64,000 nt of DNA from Fischerella muscicola PCC 7414 (GCF_000317205.1 NZ_AJLK01000118.1:21048-85047); one strand, 5' to 3'. Shown: positions 9,318 to 18,397, numbered from the stretch's first letter. A program made the numbers and translations. The notes: generated from the letters alone by a model not told the origin.

Positions 9318-10100
9318 ATGCCATATGTTGCCAAGATTTTAATCTACCCGATTAAATCACTAGATGGCGTAGAAGTGAAAACGACAAAAGTTCTATCTAG
9401 TGGTGCTATACAGTATGACCGTGAGTTTGCGATTGTTGACGAACTTAACAAGTTTGTTAATGGTAAGCGTCATGCCAAAGTTCATTTGTTGCGATCGCAA
9501 TACAACTTAGAAGATAGAACTTTCTTATTAAAAGTCTCAGAAACTAATTGTCAACAAGTTTTTCATCTTGATTATGAACGGCAAGCACTGGAAGATTGGT
9601 TAAGTAAATTTTTTGGTTTTGCCGTTAAACTACAGCAAAATCCTGTGATGGGTTTTCCTGATGATACTGTCTCACCGGGACCAACCATCATTAGCACAGC
9701 AACCTTAACAGAAGTGGCTTCCTGGTTTGCTGGTATTAGTGTAGATGAAATGCGTCGTCGTATACGTGCCAACATTGAGATTGATGGTGTACCAGCATTT
9801 TGGGAAGATAGATTATTTGGGGAACAAGGTGATATTTCCTTTCGAGTTGGAAATGTACACCTGTTAGGGATAAATCCCTGTCAGCGTTGTGTAGTACCAA
9901 CACGCGATTCTTTGACTGGAGAAGTTTATAAAAATTTTCAGAAAGTATTTGTCACAAAACGGCAACAAACATTACCCAGTTGGGTGGCTTCATCCCGTTT
10001 TAATCACTTTTTCAGGTTAAGTGTAAACACGCGATTATCACCTTCTTCAGTAGAAAAGAATTTCAAAATTGGTGATGAAGTAGAAATATTGGAGAAATAA
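9318..10100 (+). CDS. MOSC domain protein
   Basis: A 260-aa protein with an N-terminal MOSC beta-barrel (MPYVAKILIYPIKSLDGVEV) and a C-terminal MOSC domain. MOSC domains occur in molybdenum-cofactor sulfurases and in mARC/YcbX-type Mo enzymes, which bind Moco through a conserved cysteine. Here INPCQRCVVPTRD carries that region, with two cysteines, and RANIEIDGVPAFWED is the other family block. No ferredoxin domain follows, unlike YcbX. The likely role is a Moco-dependent reductase or a sulfur carrier; the substrate cannot be inferred. It starts at ATG directly after the CCAACCA repeats, with no clear ribosome binding site. Confidence 0.85.
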   Translation: MPYVAKILIYPIKSLDGVEVKTTKVLSSGAIQYDREFAIVDELNKFVNGKRHAKVHLLRSQYNLEDRTFLLKVSETNCQQVFHLDYERQALEDWLSKFFGFAVKLQQNPVMGFPDDTVSPGPTIISTATLTEVASWFAGISVDEMRRRIRANIEIDGVPAFWEDRLFGEQGDISFRVGNVHLLGINPCQRCVVPTRDSLTGEVYKNFQKVFVTKRQQTLPSWVASSRFNHFFRLSVNTRLSPSSVEKNFKIGDEVEILEK

Positions 10101-10106
10101 AAATAG

Positions 10107-10139
10107 GGTAATTGGTAATTGGTAATTGGTAATTGGTAA
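10107..10139. repeat. Heptamer array GGTAATT, 4.7 copies
   Basis: Short tandem repeat directly after the MOSC gene. A single inverted relative (CAATTACCAA) occurs about 20 bases downstream. The same heptamer is found at 13614 and 39553, and inverted inside the histidine kinase gene at 14804. Confidence 0.95.
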
Positions 10140-10658
10140 AAAACAGCAATCAGTAATTGCCAATTACCAAAATCTATCTGTGTGCATCGGTGTGTATCGC
10201 TGTTCGTTTACTTATATCTTGCACCAACTTTTCAGCCCGCCAAGAAATAAATTTCAAAGGCTCATAACTAAAGTCAGATAAATCTGACTAAAACAATATT
10301 TGAGTCCGTTGAAACGGACTTATGCTATTAGCCAGAGAATTTATTCTCAGGCGGAACATTGGGCTAATTGAGAATAATGCAAGATATGTTTTTTTAAATA
10401 TGAATATTAAAAAAAGTGAATGATTTTACCTTTTTTCTGTAAAGTATGTTCAAAAACTAATACTTCTAATCTAAGTAAACTGAAGTGTTATAAATAAGCT
10501 TTATTGGGATATAAGATAAAAATCAACAATAATTCAGTGCATTCAAGTGATTTCCAGCACTAACTCACTCATTATGAAAAGATATGCTAGGGATGCCTAT
10601 GCATTTACAGTGTAGTTAAATCACAAAATAAAGTTTGCGATCGCAGAGCAAGTGCAGG
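10140..10658. other. Spacer before the signalling gene cluster
   Basis: Apart from the hairpin-rich element at 10214-10387, this spacer is AT-rich. It presumably carries the promoter of the receiver-domain gene run that starts at 10659, but no consensus is clear. No gene is supported. Confidence 0.45.
10214..10387. repeat. Hairpin-rich element with 10-bp terminal inverted repeats
   Basis: The ends ATATCTTGCA (10214-10223) and TGCAAGATAT (10378-10387) are exact inverted repeats. Between them lie several self-complementary segments: GTCAGATAAATCTGAC, AGTCCGTTGAAACGGACT and GAGAATTTATTCTC. A lone copy of the left end (TTATATCTTGCACCA) is at about 36796. This looks like a small non-autonomous mobile or structured RNA-like repeat; the type cannot be named. 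Confidence 0.6.
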
Positions 10659-12494
10659 ATGAATTACGAACGGTTACAACCTGGTAAAAAAGATATTCTT
10701 ATCATAGATGACACGCCAGATAACTTGCGGATTTTATCCTGGCTTCTCACTAAAGAAGGATGCAGTGTTCGTAAGGCTTTAAACTGGCAAATGGCACTTA
10801 CTGCTTGCCAAACTTTATCACCGGATTTGATTTTACTGGACATCATGATGCCAGAAGTTGATGGTTATGAAATCTGTCGACGTTTGAAAGCTTGTCAGCA
10901 AACAGCTGATATTCCTGTAATTTTTATCAGTGCCTTAGATGATGTTTTTGATAAGGTAAAAGCTTTTCAGATAGGTGGGGTTGACTATATCACAAAACCC
11001 TTTGAATTTGAAGAAGTTTTAGTGCGTGTAGAAAACCAACTGGCGTTGAGAACAGCGCGGTTAGAAATATTAAAACTCAACGCCGAATTAGAAAACAGGG
11101 TACAAGAACGCACTTGGGAACTCAAAAAGACTCTGCATAAACTCCAACAAGAAATGAATCAACGCCAGCAGTTACAGAATAAATTGTTGGAAATAGTACT
11201 ACACGATTCTCTGACTGGACTACCAAACCGAGTTTTATTTCTCAAGCGGTTGGAACAAGCTCTCAATCGTGCCAAGCGAGAATCTAATTACCATTTTGCT
11301 GTCTTGTTTTTAGATTGCGATCGCTTCAAAATTGTTAATGATTCTCTTGGTCATTTAGTAGGAGATGAATTACTAATTGCAATCACTCGTCGTTTACAAG
11401 AAACTCTCAGTCCATTTGACACATTAGCCAGATTTGGCGGCGATGAATTTGCTATTCTTCTGGAGAATATTACCGATATCAATATAGCAATTGAAGTAGC
11501 TGAAAGTATACTCGAAAAATTATCATTAGCATTTCCATTGTCCAGGTACGAAGTCTTTATTAACGCAAGTATTGGTATTAACTGGGGAAATAATAGCTAT
11601 GAAAAACCAGAATATTTGTTACGAGATGCCGACACAGCAATGTATCGTGCGAAAGCTCTAGGAAAAGGCAGATACCATGTTTTTTATCCTGCTATGCATC
11701 AGGAAGTCATCAAAGTTCTAGAATTAGAAAATGACCTGAGAAGGGCTGTAGAACGCCAAGAATTTGTCGTTCATTATCAACCAATTATTTGTCTGAATAC
11801 AGGCAAAATTGCCGGATTTGAAGCTTTGATTCGCTGGCAACATCCTACAAAAGGATTAGTTTATCCTACAGCATTTATCCCAGTAGCAGAAGAAATAGGC
11901 TTAATTAATTTTATTAATCTTTGGGTACTGGAATCAGCTTGTCAGACTTTGCGAATCTTGCAAAATCATCCTCATATCAAAAATAATCTTAATATTAGTG
12001 TCAACCTTTCACCACGTTTATTTTCCTTGACAAATTTCCTTGCTCATGTAGATCAAATTATTGATAAAACCAAAATTAATCCTGCCAATCTCGTACTAGA
12101 AATTACAGAAAATTTGCTTATGGATAAAAGTGATGAGATTAAAACAACTCTTGATGAATTAAAAGACCGTCAAATCAAATTAGTTATGGATGACTTTGGT
12201 ACAGGCTATTCTTCTTTGAGTTATCTGCATAATTTTCCTGTAAATGCTCTCAAAATTGATAAATCTTTTGTTCAACTTATGCAGAAAAATCAACAAAATT
12301 TGGGATTAGTGCCAGCCATAATTGGCATTGCTCATTCAATGGCAATGACAGTGATCGCTGAAGGCATTGAAACCCAATATCAGTTAGAGCAACTGAAAAA
12401 TTTAAAATGTGATTTTGCTCAAGGGCATTTATTTTCTACTGCTATAGATTTAGAATCAGTTCTGAATTTAGTTGCTGCTGCACCTCAATGGTAA
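10659..12494 (+). CDS. Response regulator with GGDEF and EAL domains
   Basis: About 611 aa: receiver domain (about 11-128, phospho-acceptor Asp61 in LLDIMMP, Lys in YITKPF), a coiled coil (about 140-180), GGDEF (signature FGGDEF near 259-264) and EAL (EAL near 388-390). EAL catalytic residues look complete: EALIRW, NISVNLS, LEITENLL, MDDFGTGYSSL, LKIDKSF and AEGIET. The GGDEF is intact, but the product-inhibition site reads SPFD instead of RxxD, so feedback by c-di-GMP may be lost. It could make and degrade c-di-GMP under control of a sensor kinase. The ATG at 10659 is preferred over an earlier start at 10635. Only 27 bases separate it from the next receiver gene, suggesting an operon. Confidence 0.92.
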   Translation: MNYERLQPGKKDILIIDDTPDNLRILSWLLTKEGCSVRKALNWQMALTACQTLSPDLILLDIMMPEVDGYEICRRLKACQQTADIPVIFISALDDVFDKVKAFQIGGVDYITKPFEFEEVLVRVENQLALRTARLEILKLNAELENRVQERTWELKKTLHKLQQEMNQRQQLQNKLLEIVLHDSLTGLPNRVLFLKRLEQALNRAKRESNYHFAVLFLDCDRFKIVNDSLGHLVGDELLIAITRRLQETLSPFDTLARFGGDEFAILLENITDINIAIEVAESILEKLSLAFPLSRYEVFINASIGINWGNNSYEKPEYLLRDADTAMYRAKALGKGRYHVFYPAMHQEVIKVLELENDLRRAVERQEFVVHYQPIICLNTGKIAGFEALIRWQHPTKGLVYPTAFIPVAEEIGLINFINLWVLESACQTLRILQNHPHIKNNLNISVNLSPRLFSLTNFLAHVDQIIDKTKINPANLVLEITENLLMDKSDEIKTTLDELKDRQIKLVMDDFGTGYSSLSYLHNFPVNALKIDKSFVQLMQKNQQNLGLVPAIIGIAHSMAMTVIAEGIETQYQLEQLKNLKCDFAQGHLFSTAIDLESVLNLVAAAPQW

Positions 12495-12521
12495 ATACTA
12501 AACTTCCTTGAGTAAATAATC

Positions 12522-13625
12522 ATGAGTCAAGAGTCAGTACCTGCCACTAAAGGCAACATTCTTATCGTTGACGATCAGCTAGATAATCTGCGCGTGTTAT
12601 CTACTATTCTTATGGAAGAGGGTTATCAGGTTCGTAAAGCTCTCAATGGGCAAATGGCTTTAGTTGCCTGTCAAACATTAGCACCTGATTTAATTTTACT
12701 GGATATTAACATGCCGGATATCAACGGTTACGAGGTTTGTCAACGTCTAAAAGCTAACTCGCAAACCTGTAATATTCCTATAATTTTTCTCAGTGTCTTA
12801 GATGATGTTACCGATAAAGTTAAAGGTATTAAAATGGGTGGTGCAGACTACATTACTAAGCCATTTCAGCTTGAAGAAGTAGTAGTGCGCGTACAAAATC
12901 AACTAACAATCCAGCGCTTACAAATGCAACTTCAAGAAATAAACCAAAAACTTTTAAAGCAAAATTCACTACTGCGATTAGAAATTGAAAAACGTCGCCA
13001 GGCAGAAATCGCTTTACAAGAAGTGAATGAAAAATTACAAGAGTTAGCTTTGCTTGATAGTTTAACAGAAGTTGCTAACCGTCGTTACCTGGATGATTAC
13101 TTACAAAGAGAATGGCAGCGCTCAGCACGAGAAAAAACTCCTCTAGCATTTATGTTATGCGATATCGACTATTTTAAAGCATACAATGATACCTACGGAC
13201 ATATAGCTGGTGATGCTACCTTGAAACGAGTTGCTAAAGCAATTAAAACTGCTGCTAGGCGTCCAGCAGATTTAGTGGCGAGATATGGCGGAGAAGAATT
13301 TGCCGTAGTTTTGCCTAACACAAATTTTTATGGAACTGTACAGGTAGCTGAAAATATTCAATTGCAATTACAAGAATTGAAAATAGTCCATGCTATGTCT
13401 GTTGTGAGTGAATATCTAACATTAAGTATTGGTATAACTGTTTGTATACCAAATAATCAATATTCACCTAGTAACCTAATTGCTACTACTGATCAAGCAC
13501 TTTATCAGGCTAAACAACAGGGACGTGATAATTACTGTGCTTATATTTCTTTTTATCGTAGCTATTTCTTGGCAGAAAATTTTGATGAGTCAAAAATTTT
13601 CTGCACCGAATTGGGTAATTGGTAA
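12522..13625 (+). CDS. Response regulator with GGDEF domain (diguanylate cyclase)
   Basis: 367 aa: receiver domain with Asp61 in LLDINMP, a coiled-coil linker (about 140-190) and a GGDEF domain with signature YGGEEF near 255-260. Five residues before the signature is RPAD, an intact RxxD inhibitory site, unlike the neighbour at 10659. It should synthesise c-di-GMP from two GTP when phosphorylated. Its receiver is closely similar to those of both flanking genes, indicating tandem duplication. The last codons (ELGNW and stop) are made by a GGTAATT heptamer array, so the natural C-terminus has been trimmed or extended by the repeat. Confidence 0.92.
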   Translation: MSQESVPATKGNILIVDDQLDNLRVLSTILMEEGYQVRKALNGQMALVACQTLAPDLILLDINMPDINGYEVCQRLKANSQTCNIPIIFLSVLDDVTDKVKGIKMGGADYITKPFQLEEVVVRVQNQLTIQRLQMQLQEINQKLLKQNSLLRLEIEKRRQAEIALQEVNEKLQELALLDSLTEVANRRYLDDYLQREWQRSAREKTPLAFMLCDIDYFKAYNDTYGHIAGDATLKRVAKAIKTAARRPADLVARYGGEEFAVVLPNTNFYGTVQVAENIQLQLQELKIVHAMSVVSEYLTLSIGITVCIPNNQYSPSNLIATTDQALYQAKQQGRDNYCAYISFYRSYFLAENFDESKIFCTELGNW

Positions 13626-13641
13626 TTGGTAATTGGTAATT
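13614..13641. repeat. Heptamer array GGTAATT, 4 copies, overlapping a stop codon
   Basis: Four exact GGTAATT copies. The TAA at 13623-13625 that ends the diguanylate cyclase gene lies inside the second copy, so the repeat determines the protein's end. Confidence 0.95.
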
Positions 13642-13796
13642 GATATAAATAATTATTTTTACCTTCAAAATATATTTTTTTCAACTAAATTTATAAGTAT
13701 TTCTCAGAAACTGCCTATACCAAAATCTAGAAAACATCTTCTTAGAACTTACACTGAGCCTTAATTTTTGCCTATTTAATTATTGAAATTCCCACA

Positions 13797-15116
13797 ATGC
13801 ATTTGATTCCAGAAAGAGATTATAAAGCAAATATCTTGGTAGTTGATGATACTCCTGATAACTTGCGTCTTTTGTCAGCAATGCTGACTTCACAAGGCTA
13901 TGAAGTACGTAAAGCCTTGAGTGGCAAAATGGCACTTACTGCTTGTCAAATGGTTTTACCAGATGTGATTTTGTTAGATATTAACATGCCAGAAATGGAT
14001 GGCTATGAAGTTTGTAGGCAGTTAAAAGCTAATGAGAAAACTCGCCCAATTCCAGTTATTTTTATTAGCGCTCTCGATGATGTTTTAGACAAAGTTCAAG
14101 CTTTTGATGTTGGTGGTGTAGATTATATCACTAAACCTTTTCATGGAGTAGAAGTTGTATTACGAATCGAAAATCAACTCAACTTATGCTTATTACAAAA
14201 TAAATTGCAAGAAAAAAATACCTTGCTGCAAAAAGCTCTTGATGATTTGAAAGCTTCTCAAGTTCAAATGATTCAACAAGAAAAAATGGCAGCATTAGGA
14301 CAGTTGGTAGCAGGGATTGCTCATGAAGTTAACAACCCTATCAGTTTTATCTATGGTAATCTCGAATATGCAGGTCAATATGTATTAGATTTGGTAAATC
14401 TTATTGAAGTCTATCAGCAGGAATATCCAAATCCCACACCAAGAATTCAAGAAATAGTCAAGCAAATAGATTTAAATTTTTTGATCAATGATCAACAAAA
14501 TCTCATGGGTGCAATGTTTAGAGGAGCAGAACGTATCCGTTCTATAGTTGAAGCTCTACAAAACTTTTCTCGACTTGATGAAGCGCAAATGAAGCGAGTC
14601 GATGTTCATGAAGGTATAGATAGTACTTTGGTGATGTTGCAACACCGACTCAAAGAAACAACAGATCGCCCTGCAATTGAAGTAGTAAAAGAGTATGGTA
14701 ATTTACCCCTAGTGACTTGTTACGTCAGTGAACTCAACCAAGTTTTTATGCATCTGTTGAATAATGCGATCTATGTTTTAGAAGAGAGTTATGAGCCAGA
14801 AAATACCAATTACCAATTACCAATTACCAATTACCAATTACCTAGCATTCACATTCGTACAGCGATAACAAGCTCAGATACTGTAAAGATTTGTATTGCT
14901 GACAATGGCCCTGGTGTGTGTGAATCCGTGCTTACGCGAATATTTGACCCATTTTTTACTACAAAGCCACCAGGCAAAGGCAGTGGACTAGGATTGGCAA
15001 TTAGTTACCAGATTATCGTGCAAAAACATCAAGGAAAACTCACTTGTGCTTCAACGCCAGGAAAAGGAGCGGAATTTATCATCGAAATTCCTCTCAAACA
15101 AACCGAATTAAATTAG
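13797..15116 (+). CDS. Receiver-histidine kinase hybrid
   Basis: 439 aa: N-terminal receiver (Asp61 in LLDINMP), a coiled coil (about 135-165), a histidine phospho-acceptor near 176 ([12 protein letters not shown]), then the HATPase: N box LLNNAIYVL (about 320), G1 ADNGPGV, F box [11 protein letters not shown] and G2 [10 protein letters not shown]. There is no transmembrane segment, so it is cytoplasmic, and input probably comes by phosphorylation of its receiver. Residues about 336-349 ([14 protein letters not shown]) are encoded by an inserted heptamer array between the N box and G1 box. It is the third receiver paralogue in the run, 171 bases after the previous stop. ldpA starts 45 bases after its stop. 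Confidence 0.92.
   Translation: MHLIPERDYKANILVVDDTPDNLRLLSAMLTSQGYEVRKALSGKMALTACQMVLPDVILLDINMPEMDGYEVCRQLKANEKTRPIPVIFISALDDVLDKVQAFDVGGVDYITKPFHGVEVVLRIENQLNLCLLQNKLQEKNTLLQKALDDLKASQVQMIQQEKMAALGQLVAGIAHEVNNPISFIYGNLEYAGQYVLDLVNLIEVYQQEYPNPTPRIQEIVKQIDLNFLINDQQNLMGAMFRGAERIRSIVEALQNFSRLDEAQMKRVDVHEGIDSTLVMLQHRLKETTDRPAIEVVKEYGNLPLVTCYVSELNQVFMHLLNNAIYVLEESYEPENTNYQLPITNYQLPSIHIRTAITSSDTVKICIADNGPGVCESVLTRIFDPFFTTKPPGKGSGLGLAISYQIIVQKHQGKLTCASTPGKGAEFIIEIPLKQTELN
14804..14842. repeat. Heptamer array TACCAAT inside the histidine kinase gene
   Basis: Five exact TACCAAT copies plus TACC, the inverse of the GGTAATT family seen between genes. The array lies in frame in the kinase and yields the repeat [13 protein letters not shown]. 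Because 7 bases are not a multiple of 3, gain or loss of one copy would frameshift the ATPase domain. Confidence 0.95.
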
Positions 15117-15161
15117 GCAAATGCCTACAACATTTTTCTGTCACATAGCATAATAGATAAT

Positions 15162-16358
15162 GTGACTGATCACCTCAACCCTTTACAATCCCTCAAAGAA
15201 GGTCACTGGTTCAAGCTCATTTGCGGAGCCAGCTTTCAACACCTGCCTGCGGTCAGAAGTTTAACATTGGCCTACACACTGGCCGGCGCTGACTGTATAG
15301 ATGTGGCTGCCGATCCAGCTGTAATTGCCGCAGTTCGAGAGGCCCTACAAGTTGCAGCTGAACTTGCCCAGGATGCACAAGCGCGAGGCTTTGGCAAAAA
15401 AGGTAAGTTGCCGTTTTTGATGGTTAGCCTTAATGATGGGGAAGATCCGCATTTTCGCAAAGCAAAATTTAATTCTACAGAGTGTCCTCCAAATTGCCAC
15501 AGACCATGTGAAAAAATTTGTCCAGCACAGGCAATAAAGTTTAGCAATAAACCAGAGCTTTTTTCAGGAGTTATATCTGAAAAGTGCTACGGTTGTGGCC
15601 GTTGCATTCCTATATGTCCATATGAAAAAATTTATACAAGTTCTTACGTGATCAAACCGGAAGCGATCGCACCATTGATTTTATCAACTGGGGTGGATGC
15701 TATAGAAATTCATACACAAATAGGACGTTTGACAGAATTTCAGCGATTATGGCAAGCAATTTCACCCTGGGTTGAGCAATTGCAGTTAGTAGCGATTAGT
15801 TGTCCAGATGGAGAGGGTATGATTGATTACCTACATACCCTGTATGATGCGATCGCGACCCATAAATTTACCTTGATTTGGCAAACCGATGGACGGCCGA
15901 TGAGTGGTGATATTGGTGATGGCACCACCACAGCCGCAGTCAAATTAGGGCAAAAAGTCTTGGCAGCAAATCTACCGGGATACGTGCAGTTAGCAGGCGG
16001 CACTAATAGTTATACCGTTGCCAAGTTAAAGGCGATGGGACTCCTACGAGGATGGGGAGATGGGGCGATGGGGAACTCGGGGCCCCCACGACCCCAGGGA
16101 GTGGGGATTAGGGGTAAATGGGGAGAGGATTTCACCCCACCACCCCACCACCCCATCACCCCATCACATATTTCCGGAGTCGCCTACGGCAGCTACGCCC
16201 GTGTATTGCTGTCACCAATTCTAGAAGAGTTAGAAGTCAGGGAGGTGAATGACACCAGTGTCAAAACAACTGTCCGCCTAGAAGATGAACCAGAATTGCT
16301 CTGGCAAGCTGTTGGACTTGCCCATTCTCTTGTTTCCCAGCTCAAGTCACAGCAGTAA
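15162..16358 (+). CDS. ldpA: LdpA, Fe-S protein of circadian clock input
   Basis: 398 aa, GTG start at 15162. LdpA in Synechococcus binds iron-sulfur clusters and tunes circadian period according to redox and light. Cysteine sets are visible: CPPNCHRPCEKICP (about 108-121) and CYGCGRCIPICP (about 142-153), the second a bacterial ferredoxin-type motif. The C-terminal part GVAYGSYARVLLSPILEELE is family-like. Residues about 297-336 (GWGDGAMGNSGPPRP through PPPHHPITP) are encoded by a G-rich/CACCCC intergenic-type repeat inserted in frame. Without it the protein would be about 359 aa, close to the 350-aa range I recall for LdpA. It lies 45 bases after the hybrid kinase, perhaps co-transcribed. 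Confidence 0.88.
   Translation: MTDHLNPLQSLKEGHWFKLICGASFQHLPAVRSLTLAYTLAGADCIDVAADPAVIAAVREALQVAAELAQDAQARGFGKKGKLPFLMVSLNDGEDPHFRKAKFNSTECPPNCHRPCEKICPAQAIKFSNKPELFSGVISEKCYGCGRCIPICPYEKIYTSSYVIKPEAIAPLILSTGVDAIEIHTQIGRLTEFQRLWQAISPWVEQLQLVAISCPDGEGMIDYLHTLYDAIATHKFTLIWQTDGRPMSGDIGDGTTTAAVKLGQKVLAANLPGYVQLAGGTNSYTVAKLKAMGLLRGWGDGAMGNSGPPRPQGVGIRGKWGEDFTPPPHHPITPSHISGVAYGSYARVLLSPILEELEVREVNDTSVKTTVRLEDEPELLWQAVGLAHSLVSQLKSQQ
16051..16168. repeat. G-rich intergenic repeat inserted in frame in ldpA
   Basis: The segment runs from GATGGGGAGATGGGG through GGGGAACTCGGGGCCCCCAC to CACCCCATCACCCCATCAC. The same phrases occur in spacers at 9077-9120, 38102-38205, 45590-45665 (inverted), 50580-50690 (inverted) and 62440-62467. 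About 117 bases (39 codons) keep the ldpA frame open. Confidence 0.85.
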
Positions 16359-16427
16359 GGGTACGGGGTAAACTCTCGTGTCCATACAAGCACATTCGCT
16401 ATCTCTAAAAACGTCACCATAATAAGC

Positions 16428-18161
16428 ATGACGATTACAGACGATCTCCAAAAATTGTTAGATATTTTGCCCCAAGACCTGCGGCAAATATTAGAGAAGC
16501 ATCCCCAACGAGATAGTTTAGTGGAAGTGGTTTTAGATCTGGGCCGTCGCCCAGAGGCCCGCTTCCCTCATCAAGCCGAGTATCTGAGTGAAATACCCGT
16601 CACTCAGAACGTCATTGATGATTGCATCCAGCGAGTGGGGAACTTTGGCGGAGATAATCGAGCAGGAATAGAGCAAACTTTGCACAGAATCAGTGCCATC
16701 CGTAATCGCAACGGTAAGATTATTGGCTTAACTTGCCGTGTCGGTCGAGCAGTGTTTGGAACCATCGGCATGATTCGCGATTTAGTGGAAACAGGTAAAT
16801 CGATTCTGATGCTGGGACGCCCGGGTGTGGGTAAAACCACTGCCTTACGGGAAATTGCTCGTGTTTTGGCGGATGAGTTGAACAAACGCGTGGTGATTAT
16901 TGATACCTCTAATGAAATCGCTGGTGATGGCGATGTTCCCCATCCAGCAATTGGTAAAGCCAGGCGGATGCAAGTTGCTCATCCGGAATTACAACATCAA
17001 GTGATGATTGAGGCTGTGGAAAACCATATGCCTGAAGTCATTGTCATTGATGAAATTGGCACTGCACTGGAAGCCTTAGCCGCTCGCACCATTGCCGAGC
17101 GGGGTGTACAGTTAGTAGGTACTGCCCACGGAAACCAAATTGAAAACTTAATCAAAAACCCCACCCTTTCGGATTTGGTTGGTGGTATCCAAGCTGTGAC
17201 ATTAGGAGATGATGAAGCCAGACGTAGAGGCAGTCAAAAAACTGTTTTGGAACGCAAAGCGCCTCCCACTTTCGAGATTGCCGTAGAAATGCTGGAACGG
17301 CAACGTTGGGTAGTCCATGAAAGTGTGGCTGATACAGTAGATAGTCTGCTCAGAGGGCATCAACCTAGTCCACAGGTGAGAACTGTAGATGAAAGTGGCA
17401 AAGTCAAGATTACACGCCAGTTAACACCTTTGAACGGTCGTTCCCAAACTCTCGCCAAAGAAGAGTCATTTGTACCAGCACGACAGTCAAACGGCTGGCG
17501 ATCATCTGGGCAAATGCAACCATTACCACCAGTTAACACAGAACTACCAAAGCTGACTAGACACAATGAGTTTGATCGGTTACTGGATGAATCTTTTAAT
17601 TACTTTGGTGACTTTGATGAGGCTGATAGCAAACTAGCAGGGCCTAATGGTGAAGACTTGCCACTACACATTTATCCCTATGGTGTGAGCCGTGGTCAGT
17701 TAGAACAAGTTGTAGAGGTGTTGAGTTTACCAGTGGTCTTGACAAAAGACATCGATAGTGCCGATGCGATTTTGGCATTGCGATCGCACGTCAAAAACCA
17801 CGCCAAATTGCGGCAAATGGCCAAAGCCCGGCAAGTCCCAATCCACATGATTAAATCTAGTACTATACCGCAAATTACCCGTGGCTTGCGGCGATTACTC
17901 AACATTGACGATCCAGAGGTGACTGATGATCGCGAACTGCAATTATTTCTCCACAGCGCCAGTGATGACGAAATTGACGCTCTAGAAGAAGCTAGATTAG
18001 CAGTCGAAAATATCGTCATTCCCAAAGGACAACCAGTGGAATTATTGCCCCGTTCTCCCCAAGTGCGGAAAATGCAGCATGAGTTGGTAGAACACTACCG
18101 CTTAAAGTCCCATAGCTTTGGAGAAGAACCAAATCGGCGTCTGCGGATTTACCCTGCATAA
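16428..18161 (+). CDS. Ycf45-like AAA ATPase with R3H domain
   Basis: 577 aa. The N-terminal ATPase resembles SpoIIIAA/Ycf45 proteins: Walker A GRPGVGKTT (about 129-137), Walker B EVIVIDEIG, sensor region VQLVGTAHGN. A variable linker (about 310-400) follows, then a second domain with PYGVSRGQLEQVVEVL, and a C-terminal R3H nucleic-acid-binding segment (SPQVRKMQHELVEHYRLKSHSFGEEPNRRL). This architecture is conserved in cyanobacteria and some plastid genomes (ycf45). Its function is not established; a single-stranded nucleic-acid-linked ATPase is the natural guess. It starts 69 bases after ldpA on the same strand. Its stop codon abuts the left end of a 102-bp inverted-repeat element. Confidence 0.88.
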   Translation: MTITDDLQKLLDILPQDLRQILEKHPQRDSLVEVVLDLGRRPEARFPHQAEYLSEIPVTQNVIDDCIQRVGNFGGDNRAGIEQTLHRISAIRNRNGKIIGLTCRVGRAVFGTIGMIRDLVETGKSILMLGRPGVGKTTALREIARVLADELNKRVVIIDTSNEIAGDGDVPHPAIGKARRMQVAHPELQHQVMIEAVENHMPEVIVIDEIGTALEALAARTIAERGVQLVGTAHGNQIENLIKNPTLSDLVGGIQAVTLGDDEARRRGSQKTVLERKAPPTFEIAVEMLERQRWVVHESVADTVDSLLRGHQPSPQVRTVDESGKVKITRQLTPLNGRSQTLAKEESFVPARQSNGWRSSGQMQPLPPVNTELPKLTRHNEFDRLLDESFNYFGDFDEADSKLAGPNGEDLPLHIYPYGVSRGQLEQVVEVLSLPVVLTKDIDSADAILALRSHVKNHAKLRQMAKARQVPIHMIKSSTIPQITRGLRRLLNIDDPEVTDDRELQLFLHSASDDEIDALEEARLAVENIVIPKGQPVELLPRSPQVRKMQHELVEHYRLKSHSFGEEPNRRLRIYPA

Positions 18162-18262
18162 TACTGTTTCACTATATTTGATACCTTTGGCGAAAACGAA
18201 GACAAGGAGGACAAGGAAGAAAAGGGAGAAAAATTTGTATCAATAATTTTGTGAAATGGTAT
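18161..18262. mobile_element. MITE-like element, copy A (about 102 bp)
   Basis: The ends are imperfect inverted repeats: left ATACTGTTTCACTATATTTG, right CAATAATTTTGTGAAATGGT followed by AT. The interior (GACAAGGAGGACAAGG) is the reverse complement of copy B at 22777-22879. Copies B and C (48960-49061) are the same length within a base. There is no coding capacity, so it would depend on a transposase elsewhere. Confidence 0.75.
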
Positions 18263-18281
18263 GACACTGAACTGGTAAGCT

Positions 18282-18308
18282 AATCCCCCAACTTCAAGTT
18301 GGGGGATT
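18282..18308. terminator. Perfect hairpin downstream of the Ycf45-like gene
   Basis: AATCCCCCAACTT-C-AAGTTGGGGGATT is a perfect 13-bp inverted repeat with a one-base centre. It resembles the GATCCCCGACTT palindromes at 36696 and 44451. It may act as a terminator or be a dispersed palindrome; the T-run after it is short (TTTCG). Confidence 0.6.
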
Positions 18309-18397
18309 TCGTGGTAATTGCTAAGAGCGCCATTACCGATTATTACCTATTGCCAAAGTCGGCGATCGGTGAGTCCAGACCCGCAGACTTTCGGTGA

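Noticed and set aside
10107..10139. Heptamer arrays as CRISPR or origin iterons
   Set aside because: Units are 7 bp without spacers and recur in many spacers and two genes; no cas genes or DnaA boxes are nearby. They fit short tandem repeats typical of such genomes.
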